Positions 36,941-48,684 of a DNA stretch of 64,000 nucleotides are shown here, piece by piece; the stretch's first letter is position 1; the number at the start of each line of letters is the position of its first letter. Both the position numbers and the translations under genes were made by a program. The stretch lies in assembly GCF_020382885.2 (NCBI RefSeq), contig NC_058495.1:2535627-2599626 (forward strand), read 5' to 3'. The DNA is from Scatophagus argus (Eukaryota; Chordata; Actinopteri; Scatophagidae). The notes under the pieces were generated by a model. The model saw only the letters and a program-made list of their open reading frames with translations. It did not search any database and was not told the origin of the DNA.

Positions 36941-36994
36941 ATGTCATAGTGCTGTGTGCCAGGTTGCAAGTCATATAAACGTAGGGAATCTAAG
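36941..36994 (+). pseudogene. THAP-like zinc-finger first-exon fragment
   Basis: ATG-TCA-TAG is followed in frame by CCVPGCKSYKRRESK and a donor-like AAG|GTAAAA. CxxxxC followed by a basic stretch is how THAP domains begin. A CRE-like TGACGTCA (36918-36925) lies just upstream. The stop at codon 3 and the lack of further exons argue for a relic. Its paralogue is at 46510-46564. Confidence 0.35.
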
Positions 36995-37269
36995 GTAAAA
37001 GGTCAGATATATTTGATAACTCAATACCTACATCAAGAAACTGCTAACTTTAGCATTCAGTCACTTCCTAGCTAACATTACCATTTAATAGTATTGCACA
37101 ATACAATAGAAAAGGGGTAAATGAGATATGAAATATTAATGCATATCTTGGACATTTTTAGCCTTGAAGTAAAGGGCAGTTGGTGTAACCAAGCCAAACA
37201 GTAATGTTAGCTAAGAAGTGGTTGAATGCTAATGTTAGCAGTTATCAAAAGGTCTGTCTGTCTGTCTAA

Positions 37270-37600
37270 CAGATGATGGGAATCAAATAGACAGTCCCAG
37301 GTTCAAGTCTGTGTCTGGGCTCTTCTGTGCTGAGTTTGCATGTTCTCCCTCTGCCTGTGTGGGTTTTCTCCAGGTAATATGACTTTTTCACAGTTCCAAA
37401 AGCATGCACATTCAGTCAATCTTCTACTCTGTATTGACCCAAGTTGTGAGTGTGAGTGATTGTCTTTGTGTGCCATCTCTGTGATTGACGGGCAACCAGT
37501 CTAGGGTGTACCCTGCATCTCACCCACTGTGAGTTGGGATATGCTCCAGCCCCCATGTGATGGATGGATATGAGGATGGATGGATGGATATGATTAAAAT
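37270..37600 (+). mobile_element. Diverged tRNA-derived SINE
   Basis: GGTTCAAGTCTG (B-box-like), 'tgcatgttctccctctgcct', 'gattgacgggcaaccagtct' and a (GGAT)n tail. The paralogue at 48420-48684 is cut before the tail. Confidence 0.7.
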
Positions 37601-38876
37601 CCGAGAGATAAGTCTTTTGTCCATAAAAAAGTCTGAAATCTGTTAATGCAACTTGTGAGCAAACGGGGCAAAGCTGTTGCATCCCCACTGCTTAGTTGTA
37701 CGTGAGACAAAACAAGTTTGTTCTGAATGAACATTTATTGTGCTTGCTGGACTTTATCATGATTTGTCCATCAAATGTAGAAACAATGATGGAGGTCTCT
37801 ATCAATGAAATGAAAAATTTTAGGTTCATCACAGTCAAGATGGTAGCCACGACAACAACGACATGAGGACAGAACATTTTCAGCTGTCACAGTTTGTTTA
37901 TTCATCAAGGCACAATGAGCCACATCAAGTAGGTCAGCTCCAACTAGAGGTGATGGTACATCACAACAACAACTTGTAGATTTCTACAAGACACACTGTA
38001 CTCTGACAGAGTAAAGGAACAGCTGTCTTTATAAAAGACAAAGCATTTACAACATTTGAGGACACAGCACTTTTTGATTAGAAAACATAGCAAAACATTT
38101 GCACACAGTGAACAGAAGGAAAAATAGTTAAACTGACCTGAAATCAGGTCACATTGTTCTTAATAAGCACTGAATTCAGCTCATTCTCAACATGTAGAAA
38201 TGACATTGTCACTGGAAAACTGTGACAGTGTGACATTAAACAGACCTTTTAAAGTAAAAGGAGAAACATATTGATCTAAAAACAGATCAAAGTTCAATAA
38301 TCACATAACGTGAGGAGAAGTCCATGAGGACAAAATAGCCTTAAAAAGGGCAATAAAGATTTTAGATCAAAATGATCATAAAAGTATAAAAGTATCACAG
38401 GAAAATTGTGACATAAGAAAATCGTTCAAAAAGGGATAAACATTTGGATCTTACAACAGATCAGTTCTGACCAATCAGTGACATTTAAATAAGAGAAATG
38501 CCATGGTGACCAAAGGTCCATAAAAAGACAGTTAAAGTTGTTGATCACAACCATCAATAACAATCAAAAGATGACAAATGTTACCATAGCAGGTACCACC
38601 AATACATGAAGTACACTGAGGTATAATAAGAATTGCTGATGCAATCAGATTTGGTTCATGCAACATGCATGACAAGATGTTCTCTTTCTTAACTTGAAAG
38701 ATATTGTTGCTGTCATTTCCTCAGGAAATGTCATCTTGACAGAGAAAAACACACACAAAATACAAGCTTCTGTACATACAGAAGAACAAGTCCATCAGAT
38801 TTCAAAGAGTTCAGTCCAGTCATCTTTGTTTCACAACTGACTTTTTCCAGGAGAGACTCCAGGCTGGAGGTGTCTA

Positions 38877-39376
38877 CTACGGCCTCCAGGGGGCGCTGCT
38901 GACTGGACTCTTGTCTTTGGTGATGCTGATGTGGACTGTGGAGCTCAGAAGAGAGAAGTCAGCATCTGTCAGGTGTTTCTCAGAGGAAGACTGCAGCTTG
39001 CTGAAGTTCTTCATCAGTCTTCTCTGCTGTTGATGCTGCAGTCGTTGCAGGACACAAACTGTCATCTCCAGGATGTCTGCTTTCTCCAGCTTGGAGTCTG
39101 GCTGCTGTTTGAGGAACTCTGGAGCCAGCAGAGACTTGAGCTGCTCAATGCTGCTGTTGATTCGCTCCCTGCGTAACTTCTCCACCAGAGGCTTTCTGAG
39201 CTGCAGAAGGAAGAACAAAGTCATGAACAAACTTATTCAGGAGGAAAGTGTCAGCATGAACAAAGACAACATGTCATGAACCAAACTGAAACCTTCTTGA
39301 ATCTTCAGTTTACCTTGTGGTTCAGAGTCAGATGCTCCTGAGCATTGGTCATTGCTGCAGTGATAGTAGGTGCCAT
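38877..39376 (-). CDS. her4-like: Her4/Hes5-like bHLH protein, array copy 4, C-terminal WRPW cut to WRP
   Basis: Exon 1 39314-39376, exon 2 38877-39200. The last TGG is TAG, so the protein ends SSAPWRP and is 128 aa. WRPW is the Groucho/TLE-binding tail, and loss of its last tryptophan is expected to weaken or abolish co-repressor recruitment, leaving a bHLH that might act as a dimer poison. It also carries MTNAQEHL for MTNSQEHL in exon 1. The rest of the frame, splice sites, promoter and poly(A) signal (37897-37902) are intact, so it could still be expressed. Confidence 0.88.
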
Positions 39377-39442
39377 GGGTGGATCTCTGTGCTGTAGAGG
39401 TCTCTGCAGAGAGAATCTGCTCTGTGCTGGCTTCATCCCTCC

Positions 39443-39660
39443 TATTTATAGTCCCACATCTCCATATGAATGTGTGGGTCTTGGTCTGACTGGAGTTTCT
39501 CACACTCTCAGCCAATCACAGAGCTTGGTGAGACAATAGAGGATATCGCAGCGTGAAGTGTGTGATGGCCTGGGGGACAATGGTTAGATCTCAGGGGAAC
39601 AGGTGGAGGACTGGGGGGGTGATGGAGAGAAGCTCACAGAGCTCTGTGTGAATGTGGGAA
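39443..39660 (-). promoter_or_regulatory. Core promoter of copy 4 (version 2, 218 bp)
   Basis: TATA 39443-39450 and CSL TGTGGGAA 39653-39660. Version 2 has 'tagaggatatcgcagcgtga' where version 1 has 'caggcatgtggagcagcagt'. Confidence 0.75.
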
Positions 39661-39941
39661 AGTGGTGACCCTGTAGAGAGAGCAGATCTGCTGCCTGATG
39701 CTGGGATCAATGACTGTGACTGAGCACACGCTCAGCATCACATCACACACGTGTGACACCGACAGTTTCGTCCCTCTTTGGTTAAGAATACTGTATGACT
39801 TACATGGTGCTAAATTAAATAATCAGTGGAATTCTTTGTTTAGGACCTCAGTTTTATCAGGTCTATACAAGAGTGTGATCATCATGATCCATTAAAAGGT
39901 CATTTTTTTAAACCTTTGAGGAAAACAGTCATCCTGGTGTC

Positions 39942-40129
39942 CAGATGAAGCACTGCCCTCTGAGTTGTGCCTTGTGGTCAGTGTGGGTAGAAAGTTGCTC
40001 TCAGTTTCCCACACTGACTCCCTGAATGCTGTGGTCAATGAACACCAAAAAGACTTTGAATGGAGCTTTTGTGAGTGATACTGGACGTCTGCTTTAGTAC
40101 AAACAGAGCCTGACGTCACCAACCATCTG
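39942..40129 (-). promoter_or_regulatory. Enhancer core of copy 4 (version alpha, with CRE)
   Basis: CAGATG 39942-39947, CSL TTCCCACA 40006-40013, a full CRE palindrome TGACGTCA 40111-40118, CATCTG 40124-40129. Copy 6 has the same arrangement. In copy 1 the alpha version has no CRE. Confidence 0.55.
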
Positions 40130-41035
40130 GAGGGAAAGAATGCCATTGGCTGTTTCTGACACTTTGTGAAGTTTGAAATTATCTTGACACTTTGATCATG
40201 AAGATTTAGCTAGATATTTGTACAAATTATCTGACTCAGCTTCCAATCGCTGTGGTACATTTTGATCAGCCAATTGTAATTGTTCCTTTATATCAGTCAA
40301 TACATGTTATCTGAGCTCTGTCAACGAGGGTGGGAGGATGAGGCAGCTGCTTCCTGAAGTGTGCCAAATCCCTTTGGAGAATAGTCTAACCATAATAAAC
40401 TCTGTTCTCCAGTGTTTTCCCACACTTTGCTCATTCAAAAACATTTGGGCACATGTTCAAGTCCAAATACAACGTTTCAGGATACTCGTTTTTATTAGAG
40501 CTCATTATGGTTTTTCATCTTTTTGGTCTTTTTTCTTTTCTAGACTCTACTGCTCCTAAACTTTTAATTTCAAACATATGTAAAGCCAAAAGTGGGAGGA
40601 TTAGAAAGCATCGGAAAAATCACTTATTCCACATAACCAGTGTACAATGAGGTCAACATGTGATAGCTGGTTTTAGTCATATTCTTTCAGCGAAACACTG
40701 AGCCTTGTGTTACCAACACTGACCACTTTTCTGCTTTCCAGGATCTTGTGTTTAAAAATGAAATATCATAACGCCTCACATGTTAGTGAGGTAAATCAAT
40801 CCTAAAATCTTGCGTTATAAATTCTACAGAATGATTACTATTTCCTGGTTTCTCCACCAGCAGAAAGTTAGATAATGAATCTGCTGGGCAGCGAAATGAA
40901 TACATTGTTATATATGTCAATTTGATGGAGATGGTTTTATCAAAAGAAGAAACATTTAGAATTTTACATGTGACTTTAAACAGGTTCAGAAGATTCAGTT
41001 TTGGTACCACGCTCCTTTTTAATGTGAGGTTCCTC

Positions 41036-41100
41036 AGGTCAAAGGTCTGGATCTATTGTCCCACACAGCTCTGTGAGTGACTTTCCTCTGGTTTCCCACA
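41036..41100 (-). promoter_or_regulatory. DR1 + CSL module upstream of copy 4
   Basis: AGGTCA-A-AGGTCT (41036-41048) and TTCCCACA (41093-41100). Confidence 0.5.
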
Positions 41101-41136
41101 CTCTGTCCTTTCATTGGACAAACAATAGAAGTGTGT

Positions 41137-41605
41137 CCAGATCTACATGTTGACTGCATCCGGCCCTCTGACAAACCCAGTGTCTCCTGTCAACATCTGC
41201 CCATGTTGTTCTTCTATGTAGTGCTATTATAACTAACTTAAATAATATATCAGCTAAAAAACAAATACATACAATACATAGTCTTCAGAATTCCAATTAT
41301 AACAACCTGTCATGTTTGTCCTTTGTGATTTATGATGTTTGTTGCATGTATGTTTCTTTCTCTTTATCTTTCATCCTCTCTGTCCTGTCTACCTCTTCTT
41401 CCCCCCCTTCACCGAGCCGACAATCAGCAGGATGGTTCTCCCTTGTGAGTCGGGTCCTGCTCAAGGTTTCTTCCTGTTAAAGGGGAGTTTTTCCTTGCCA
41501 CTGTCTGCTTGCTTGGGGGTTCAGGCTCTGGGTCTCTGTAAAGCACCTAGAGACAATTTTGACTGTATAAGGTGCTATATAGATAAATTGAACTGAAATT
41601 GAATT
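41137..41605 (+). mobile_element. Dispersed retroelement tail inserted beside the DR1 + CSL module
   Basis: The matching position between copies 2 and 3 (about 31020) is uninterrupted, so this roughly 470-bp block is an insertion. It contains 'ggtttcttcctgttaaaggg', 'gagtttttccttgccactgt' and an AATTGAA-type tail, a widespread fish repeat. Confidence 0.6.
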
Positions 41606-42801
41606 GTCTTTTTATGCATCACTTAAGAAACAAGGTGTGACCTCCTCGAAGAGGAACGTGATTAATTTTAAATTTTTTACACTGAGACACCAAAAACTAA
41701 CTGCAACAATGATGGAGGTCTCTATCAATGAAATGAAAAAATCTCAGGTTCATCACAGTCAAGATGGTAGCCATGACAACAATGACATGAGGACAGAACA
41801 TTTTCAGCTGTCACAGTTTGTTTATTCATCAAGGCACAATGAGCCACATCAAGTAAGTCAGCTCCAACTAGAGGTGATGGTACATCACAACAACAACTTG
41901 TAGATTTCTACAAGACACACTGTACTCTGACAGAGTAAAGGAACAGCTGTCTTTATAAAAGACAAAGCATTTACAACATTTGAGGACACAGCACTTTTTG
42001 ATTAGAAAACATAGCAAAACATTTGCACACAGTGAACAGAAGGAAAAATAGTTAAACTGACCTGAAATCAGGTCACATTGTTCTTAATAAGCACTGAATT
42101 CAGCTCATTCTCAACATGTAGAAATGACATTGTCACTGGAAAACTGTGACAGTGTGACATTAAACAGACCTTTTAAAGTAAAAGGAGAAACATATTGATC
42201 TAAAAACAGATCAAAGTTCAATAATCACATAATGTGAGGAGAAGTCCATGAGGACAAAATAACCTTAAAAAGGACAATAAAGATTTTAGATCAAAATGAT
42301 CATAAATAAAAGTATAAAAGTATCACAGGAAAATTGTGACATAAGAACATCATTCAAAAAAAGATAAACATTTGGATCTTACAACAGATCAGTTCTGACC
42401 AATCAGTGACATTTAAATAAGAGAAATGCCATAGTGACCAAAGGTCCATAAAAAGACAGTTAAAGTTGTTGATCACAACCATCAATAACAATCAAAAGAT
42501 AGCAAATGTTACCATAGCAGGTACCACCAATACATGAAGTACACTGAGGTATAATAAGAATTGCTGATGCAATCAGATTTGGTTCATGCAACATGCATGA
42601 CAAGATGTTCTCTTTCTTAACTTGAAAGATATTGTTGCTGTCATTTCCTCAGGAAATGTCATCTTGACAGAGAAAAACACACACAAAATACAAGCTTCTG
42701 TACATACAGAAGAACAAGTCCATCAGATTTCAAAGAGTTCAGTCCAGTCATCTTTGTTTCACAACTGACTTTTTCCAGGAGAGACTCCAGGCTGGAGGTG
42801 T

Positions 42802-43304
42802 CTACCACGGCCTCCAGGGGGCGCTGCTGACTGGACTCTTGTCTTTGGTGATGCTGATGTGGACTGTGGAGCTCAGAAGAGAGAAGTCAGCATCTGTCAG
42901 GTGTTTCTCAGAGGAAGACTGCAGCTTGCTGAAGTTCTTCATCAGTCTTCTCTGCTGTTGATGCTGCAGTCGTTGCAGGACACAAACTGTCATCTCCAGG
43001 ATGTCTGCTTTCTCCAGCTTGGAGTCTGGCTGCTGTTTGAGGAACTCTGGAGCCAGCAGAGACTTGAGCTGCTCAATGCTGCTGTTGATTCGCTCCCTGC
43101 GTAACTTCTCCACCAGAGGCTTTCTGAGCTGCAGAAGGAAGAACAAAGTCATGAACAAACTTATTCAGGAGGAAAGTGTCAGCATGAACAAAGACAACAT
43201 GTCATGAGCCAAACTGAAACCTTCTTGAATCTTCAGTTTACCTTGTGGTTCAGAGTCAGATGCTCCTGAGAATTGGTCATTGCTGCAGTGATAGTAGGTG
43301 CCAT
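42802..43304 (-). CDS. her4-like: Her4/Hes5-like bHLH-WRPW repressor, array copy 5
   Basis: Exon 1 43242-43304, exon 2 42802-43128, consensus protein. Poly(A) signal at 41821-41826. The coding part is intact, but its proximal CSL site is altered (see promoter), so its Notch response may differ from its sisters'. Confidence 0.92.
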
Positions 43305-43370
43305 GGGTGGATCTCTGTGCTGTAGAGGTCTCTGCAGAGAGAATCTGCTCTGTGCTGGCTTCATCCCTCC

Positions 43371-43596
43371 TATTTATAGTCCCACATCTGCATATGAATG
43401 TGTGGGTCTTGGTCTGACTGCAGTTTCTCACAGTCTCAGCCAATCACAGAGCTTGGTGAGACAATCAGGCATGTGGAGCAGCAGTATGTTGAAGTGTGTG
43501 ATGGCCTGGGGCACAATGGTTAGATCTCAGGGGAACAGGTGGAGGACTGGGGGGGTGATGGAGAGAAGCTCACAGAGCTCTGTGTGAATCTGGGAA
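43371..43596 (-). promoter_or_regulatory. Core promoter of copy 5 (version 1, proximal CSL site altered)
   Basis: TATA 43371-43378; TTCTCACA is retained. The proximal site reads TCTGGGAA (43589-43596) instead of TGTGGGAA, changing the invariant GTG core. It has the same upstream deletion as copy 3. Confidence 0.7.
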
Positions 43597-43791
43597 AGTG
43601 GTGACCCTGAATATAGTTGGTGAAATCATTTTAATTTAACTCAATCATTGAAGAAGTTAATTTTCTTTCATCAGCTTCATAATTATTTTTCAGTTTTCCA
43701 AAATCAAAAATACAGTGTGACATGTCAGAGAACAGTGTGATGCCCATTGAGGCACTTCAAATAACGTCAGCACAATAATCATGTAGCTGTC

Positions 43792-43961
43792 CAGATGTAG
43801 CAGAGTCTTTGACACGTGCCTTGTAGTCAGTGTGAGTAACAAGTAGAGCTCAGTTTCCCACACTGACTCCCTGTATGGTCAATGAACCACAAAGGGACTT
43901 CAGTGGCAGATGCTGGCTGTGTGTTGTTATAGAGACAGATCATGACATCATCAGTCATCTG
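43792..43961 (-). promoter_or_regulatory. Enhancer core of copy 5 (version beta)
   Basis: CAGATG 43792-43797, CSL TTCCCACA near 43856, CATCTG 43956-43961. Confidence 0.55.
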
Positions 43962-45053
43962 GAGGGAACAGACACGATTGGCTGACTCTGACACTTTGTT
44001 AAAGTTGAAATTTTAGTGACAATGTTTGATAAAGTTTCACCAAAATGAATCACCAAATCATGTCATCTCATATCCTCAGTTTCTAACCACTGTAAGACAT
44101 TTTGAACCCTGCAGTGATGATCATGTCTCATTACTGACCATCAACTACATGGAAATATCAGATGAGGGTGGGAGGTTTCCTGGAGACAGCTGTTTCCTGA
44201 AGTGTGCCAAATCCCCTTAGAGAATTATTTGGCTGCTGGTGGGACGGATGTCGTTCACACTCAAGTCTGCCCTCCAAAGTTTTCCCACACTCCATCCATT
44301 AGCAGAAAACAGGCATGTGGCCCTCTACAAATGGACTCTTTTGGAATCCTTCTGTTTGGTCCAGACAATGTGGGAACCCTATGGAAACAACTAATAAACA
44401 CAACACAGAAACGTTAAATGGGCACTTGTGTTTTATGCAACAATTTTACAATTTTTCAAGTTTATTAAACATTTGAGGAACATGCATAAGTAATTAATAT
44501 TGCAAAATTTCATATTTGTTTAATAGGTTCTCATGCGCACATCAGTTCAGATTCTATGAATATGCATTTTTTTCCACTCTAATATTAATTAATATGGCAG
44601 CAAGTGGATGCTGTATACAACATTACATGTCTAAACTGATTAGTGGTCTTCAGTTACCCAGCAATGTTAGTTTGCTCTCAGTGTTCCTATTAGCATATTG
44701 GTCTGGATATTTCCCCTTGTGAATCACCCTTTTGGCATTTCAACCATTTTCTCTTTCACGTGTTCAAAGTTTAAAGCCCAGATATCTTCAGGATGTAATT
44801 CTGATAAACATAACATGAACTGACATTAACTACAGAACTTGTTTATTATAAATAAACAAGTTTAACAGGTTAACTTGTAAATGTAACTGGTAGACTTTTT
44901 CACTGCAGAAAATGTTTGCTCTCACTATGTGATATGGCAGCATTGTTAAAGTGGACACACTAATTTATTTGAGCGGAACAGATATAACTAAAAGCCTGAT
45001 TTCAAATAATTTCCAGTTTTGGTACCAGGCTCCTTTTTAACATCAGGCTCCTC

Positions 45054-45118
45054 AGGTCAATGGTCTGGATCTATTGTCCCACAGGGCTCTGTGAGCAGCT
45101 TTCCTCTGCTTTCCCACA
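45054..45118 (-). promoter_or_regulatory. Weakened DR1 + CSL module upstream of copy 5
   Basis: AGGTCA-A-TGGTCT (45054-45066) with CSL TTCCCACA (45111-45118), the duplicate of the module at 34696. Confidence 0.45.
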
Positions 45119-45314
45119 CTTTGTCTTTTCACTGTTTTCACTGGACCAACAATAGAAGTGTGTCTTATTATGCATCACTGAAGAAAGAAAGTGTGACCTC
45201 CTCGAAGAGGAACATGATTCATTTTAAACTTTTTGCATTGAAACACCAATAATTGACAACTATAGCAAGAGAATGTTGCTGCAAAATTATCTTTGAAAAT
45301 GGAGATGGTTCTTG

Positions 45315-45475
45315 TTTACACTCAGTAAAAATATAAATGCAACACTTTGCTCCCGTTTTTCACAGGCTGAAATCGATGATTTAAGACTTTTTATGTACAC
45401 AAAAGACTGATACATTTGTTAAAATGTTGGTTGAGTTCATCCACCTGGCAGGTGTTGCATGTCAAAATGGTTAAA
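45315..45475. mobile_element. Tc1/mariner-like terminal fragment, paralogue
   Basis: Near-identical to 34955-35115. Confidence 0.5.
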
Positions 45476-45519
45476 CAATGTAATTATAAATGGATTTGGA
45501 GTTTATGTACAGTTTACTT

Positions 45520-46015
45520 ATTATAATTTTGTAGATTTTCTCTGTTTTGTCCTGTTTAACTCTTCATTTCCTGTCTTTGTCTGTTTTTCCTCCTTTATAT
45601 ATCTTTCGCCCTGCCCTGATTGTTTTTACCTGTGTCTAGTCCTCATTGTCTATGTATGCCTGCAGTCTCCTTGCATGTTTAGTCAGTTTGTCTGTGGTCC
45701 CTTGTTATCATGTCTATTTCCCTGTTCCCTGTCATTCCTGTGTATCCTGTGTTGCCTGTAGTCAGTTAGTTGTCTTGTTTGTGCTGTGAGCTCTTTAGTT
45801 CCCAGTGTGTCCTGTGTTTCCTTGAGATTCCTGTGTTCCCTGTGTTTTCTACTGTGGATTATTTATTAGTTTGGAAAATTACTACTTGGACCTCCAGCTG
45901 TTTTGTTTGCCTTTATTAGATTTTTTCTTTGTTTGGACTGCACTACTTGGACTTCCAGACAACTTTGGTTTGCTTCTATTCCTTTTTGAGTGAGTTTGTT
46001 CATTAAAACCTTTTT
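45520..46015 (+). mobile_element. Fossil LTR-derived sequence, paralogue of the 35.2-kb element
   Basis: Only the LTR-like part remains; the gag-like interior present at 35.7-36.5 kb is absent. Confidence 0.45.
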
Positions 46016-46509
46016 ACGCAGCTACAGATTATTGTACAAGTGTGCTTTAGACTGACCATAATTGAAGGGCACTCTAAAATGTGTACTTTTATTATGAAGA
46101 AGGACACTTATTAGGCACTGAACTATAGACTTTACGCTAGGTTTACAGATGTGCATTATTGCTTACAGATATCCCAAACAAAGAAGGCAGCGTGACACAT
46201 CTCCTTCATATTGAGTTGATCAGGTTGTTTATTGTGGCCTGTGGAAGAGCTGGATTTTAAGGTTTCAGTTTTCAGGAAGCGTTTACGGATCTTTGTAACA
46301 CGAAGCTGTGCAGTATCATACTGCAACATGATAAAATGACAGCAGATAAATTGCATGACAGTAGGCTTAATCTTGACACAGTATCTATGCATTCAAATTG
46401 TCATCAGTGCAACCGTGTTTGTAACTTATGACTCCCCACACCATAACCCCACCATAAACCATCTTCACACAGCAACCATTTTCCTCTGATGTCACACTCA
46501 GGGTGAATA

Positions 46510-46564
46510 ATGTCATAGTGCTGTGTGCCAGGTTGCAAGTCATGTAAACGTAGAGAATCTTAGG
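46510..46564 (+). pseudogene. THAP-like first-exon fragment, paralogue
   Basis: Same CCVPGCKS start as at 36941, with the same early stop and further changes. The CRE-like site upstream has decayed to TGATGTCA. Confidence 0.35.
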
Positions 46565-46585
46565 TAAGGTAAAAGGTCAGATATA

Positions 46586-48157
46586 CACTCACTGGCCACT
46601 TTATTAGGCACACCTGTCCAACTGCTCGTTAACGCAAATTTCTAATCAACCAATCACATGGTAGCAACTCAATGCATTTAGGCATGTAGACATGGTCAAG
46701 ACGATCTGCTGCGGTTCATACTGTGGCCAGGTGGGTTGTTTCCTCCCCACCGCTGTATGGCGCTGTCCCACGGTTCCAGTGTGCTGATTGTGGGGCGGCC
46801 CCGCAGCTATTTAAGCCGGCAGGTGGCTGCGCTTTCCCTCTCTTCTTCCTCCTTGTGCGGCGGTGGCCTGCAGCAGTAGCTGTGGTGAACGTGGGTGCCG
46901 TGGTGCTCCGGTATCCAGCGTGCGTTGTGGCGGCGTGTATGCGGTGGGGCTGTCGTGTCCTCTTGCCTGGGCCCGCCTGCGGTGTTGGCACGCGGTGGTT
47001 GTGACGGGGGTGGCTCACCCACCGTTAGCGTGGCCTCCTTTCCCTCCCCTTTTTATCGGTGCACCGGGTAGGGGCTGCTGTTCTGGTGGCGCTGCCACAA
47101 TACCGCGCATCAAAATGGGGAAGAAAGGTTATTTAAGTGACTTTGAACATGGCATGGTTGTTGGTGCCAGAAGGGCTGGTCTGAGTATTTCAGAAAGTGC
47201 TGATCTACTGGGATTTTCACGCACAGCCGAAAAAGAGAAAATATCCAGTGTGCGGCAGTTCTGTGGGCGAAAATAACTTGTTGATGCCAGAGGTCAGAGG
47301 AGAACGGCCAGACTGGTTCGAGCTGATAGAAAGGCGACAGTAACTCAAATAACCACTTGTTACAACCAAGGTATGCAGAAGAGCATCTCTGAACGCACAA
47401 CACGTCGAACCTTGAGGCAGATGGGCTACAGCAGCAGATGACCACACCAGGTGCCACTTCTGTCAGCTAAGAACAGGAAACTGAGGCTACAATTCGCACA
47501 GGCTCACCGAATTTGGACAACAGAAGACTGGAAAAACGTTGCCTGGTCTGATGAGTTTTGATTTCTGCTGCAACATTCGGATGGTAGGGTCAGAATTTGG
47601 CGTCAACAACGTGAAAGCATAGATCCATCCGGGCTTGTATCAACGGTTCAGGCTGGTGGTGGTGTAATGGTGTGGGGGATATTTTCTTGGCACCCTTTGG
47701 GCCCCTTAGTACCAATTGAGCATCGTTGCAACGCCACAGCCTACCTGAGTATTGTTGCTGACCATGTCCATCCCTTTATGACCACAGTGTACCCATCTTC
47801 TGATGGCTGCTTCCAGCAGGATAACGCGCCATGTCATAAAGCGAGATTAATCTCAGACTGGTTTCTTGAACATGACAATGAGTTCACTGTACTCAAATGG
47901 ACTCCACAGTCACCAGATCTCAATCCAATAGAGCACCTTTGGGATGTGGTGGAAAGGGAGATTTGCATCATGGATGTACAGCCGACAAATCTGCAGCAAC
48001 TGCGTGATGTTATCATATCAATATGGACCAAATTCTTTGAGGAATGTTTCCAGTACCTTGTTGAATCTATGCCACGAAGGGGTAAGGCAGATCTGAAGGC
48101 AAAAGGGAGTCCAGCTCGGTACTAGCAAGGTGTACCTAATAAAGTGGCAAGTGAGTG
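46586..48157 (+). mobile_element. Tc1-like DNA transposon, inactive
   Basis: Inverted ends cactcactggccactttatt and aataaagtggcaagtgagtg, flanked by TA (46584-46585 and 48158-48159). The matching empty site is agatatatttg at about 37008. Transposase pieces: MGKKGYLSDFEHGMVVGARR (DNA-binding start, 47115), WSDEF near 47547 (first catalytic Asp), CFQQDNAPCHKA (second Asp), SPDLNPIEHLWDVVERE (catalytic Glu). In-frame stops near 47274 and 47560 and a shifted frame mean no full transposase. A solo LTR is inserted near its 5' end. Confidence 0.9.
46722..47099. mobile_element. GC-rich solo LTR nested in the Tc1-like element (fossil)
   Basis: Ends TGTGGC...GCCACA are perfectly inverted, flanked by the 4-bp direct repeat ATAC (46718-46721 and 47100-47103). 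A TATA-like ctatttaagcc lies near 46807. It is much richer in G+C than its surroundings. Tc1 sequence resumes on the far side (cgcgcatcaaaatgg). Family not assigned. Confidence 0.7.
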
Positions 48158-48419
48158 TATTTGATAACTCAATAACGACATCAAGAAACTGCTGACTTTA
48201 GCATTCAGTCACTTCCTAGCTAACATTACCATTTAATAGTGTTGCACAATACAATAGAAAAGGGGTAAATGAGATATGAAATATTAATGCATATCTTGGA
48301 CATTTTTAGCCTTGAAGTAAAGGGCAGTTGGTGTAACCAAGCCAAACAGTAATGTTAGCTAAGAAGTGGTTGAATGCTAATGTTAGCAGTTATCAAAAGG
48401 TCTGTCTGTCTGTCTAACA

Positions 48420-48684
48420 GATGATGGGAATCAAATAGACAGTCCCAGGTTCAAGTCTGTGTCTGGGCTCTTCTGTGCTGAGTTTGCATGTTCTCTCTCT
48501 GCCTGTGTGGGTTTTCTCCAGGTAATATGACTTTTTCACAGTTCCAAAAGCATGCACATTCAGTCAATCTTCTACTCTGTATTGACCCAAGTTGTGAGTG
48601 TGAGTGATTGTCTTTGTGTGCCATCTCTGTGATTGACGGGCAACCAGTCTAGGGTGTACCCTGCATCTCACCCACTGTGAGTTT
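48420..48684 (+). mobile_element. Diverged tRNA-derived SINE, paralogue, 3'-truncated
   Basis: Matches 37270-37520, then breaks at 'cccactgtgagt' and joins the flank of copy 6 directly. Confidence 0.7.

Larger units (their letters stand above)
33240..37900. repeat. Segmental duplication, block 1 (between copies 3 and 4)
   Basis: This block is collinear with 43610-48930. Both carry the same enhancer, the tract at about 34.0-34.6 kb, a DR1-like module, a Tc1-like end fragment, LTR-derived sequence, the THAP-like exon fragment and a SINE. Block 1 keeps an interior LTR-element region that block 2 lacks, and lacks the Tc1-like insertion. Confidence 0.85.
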
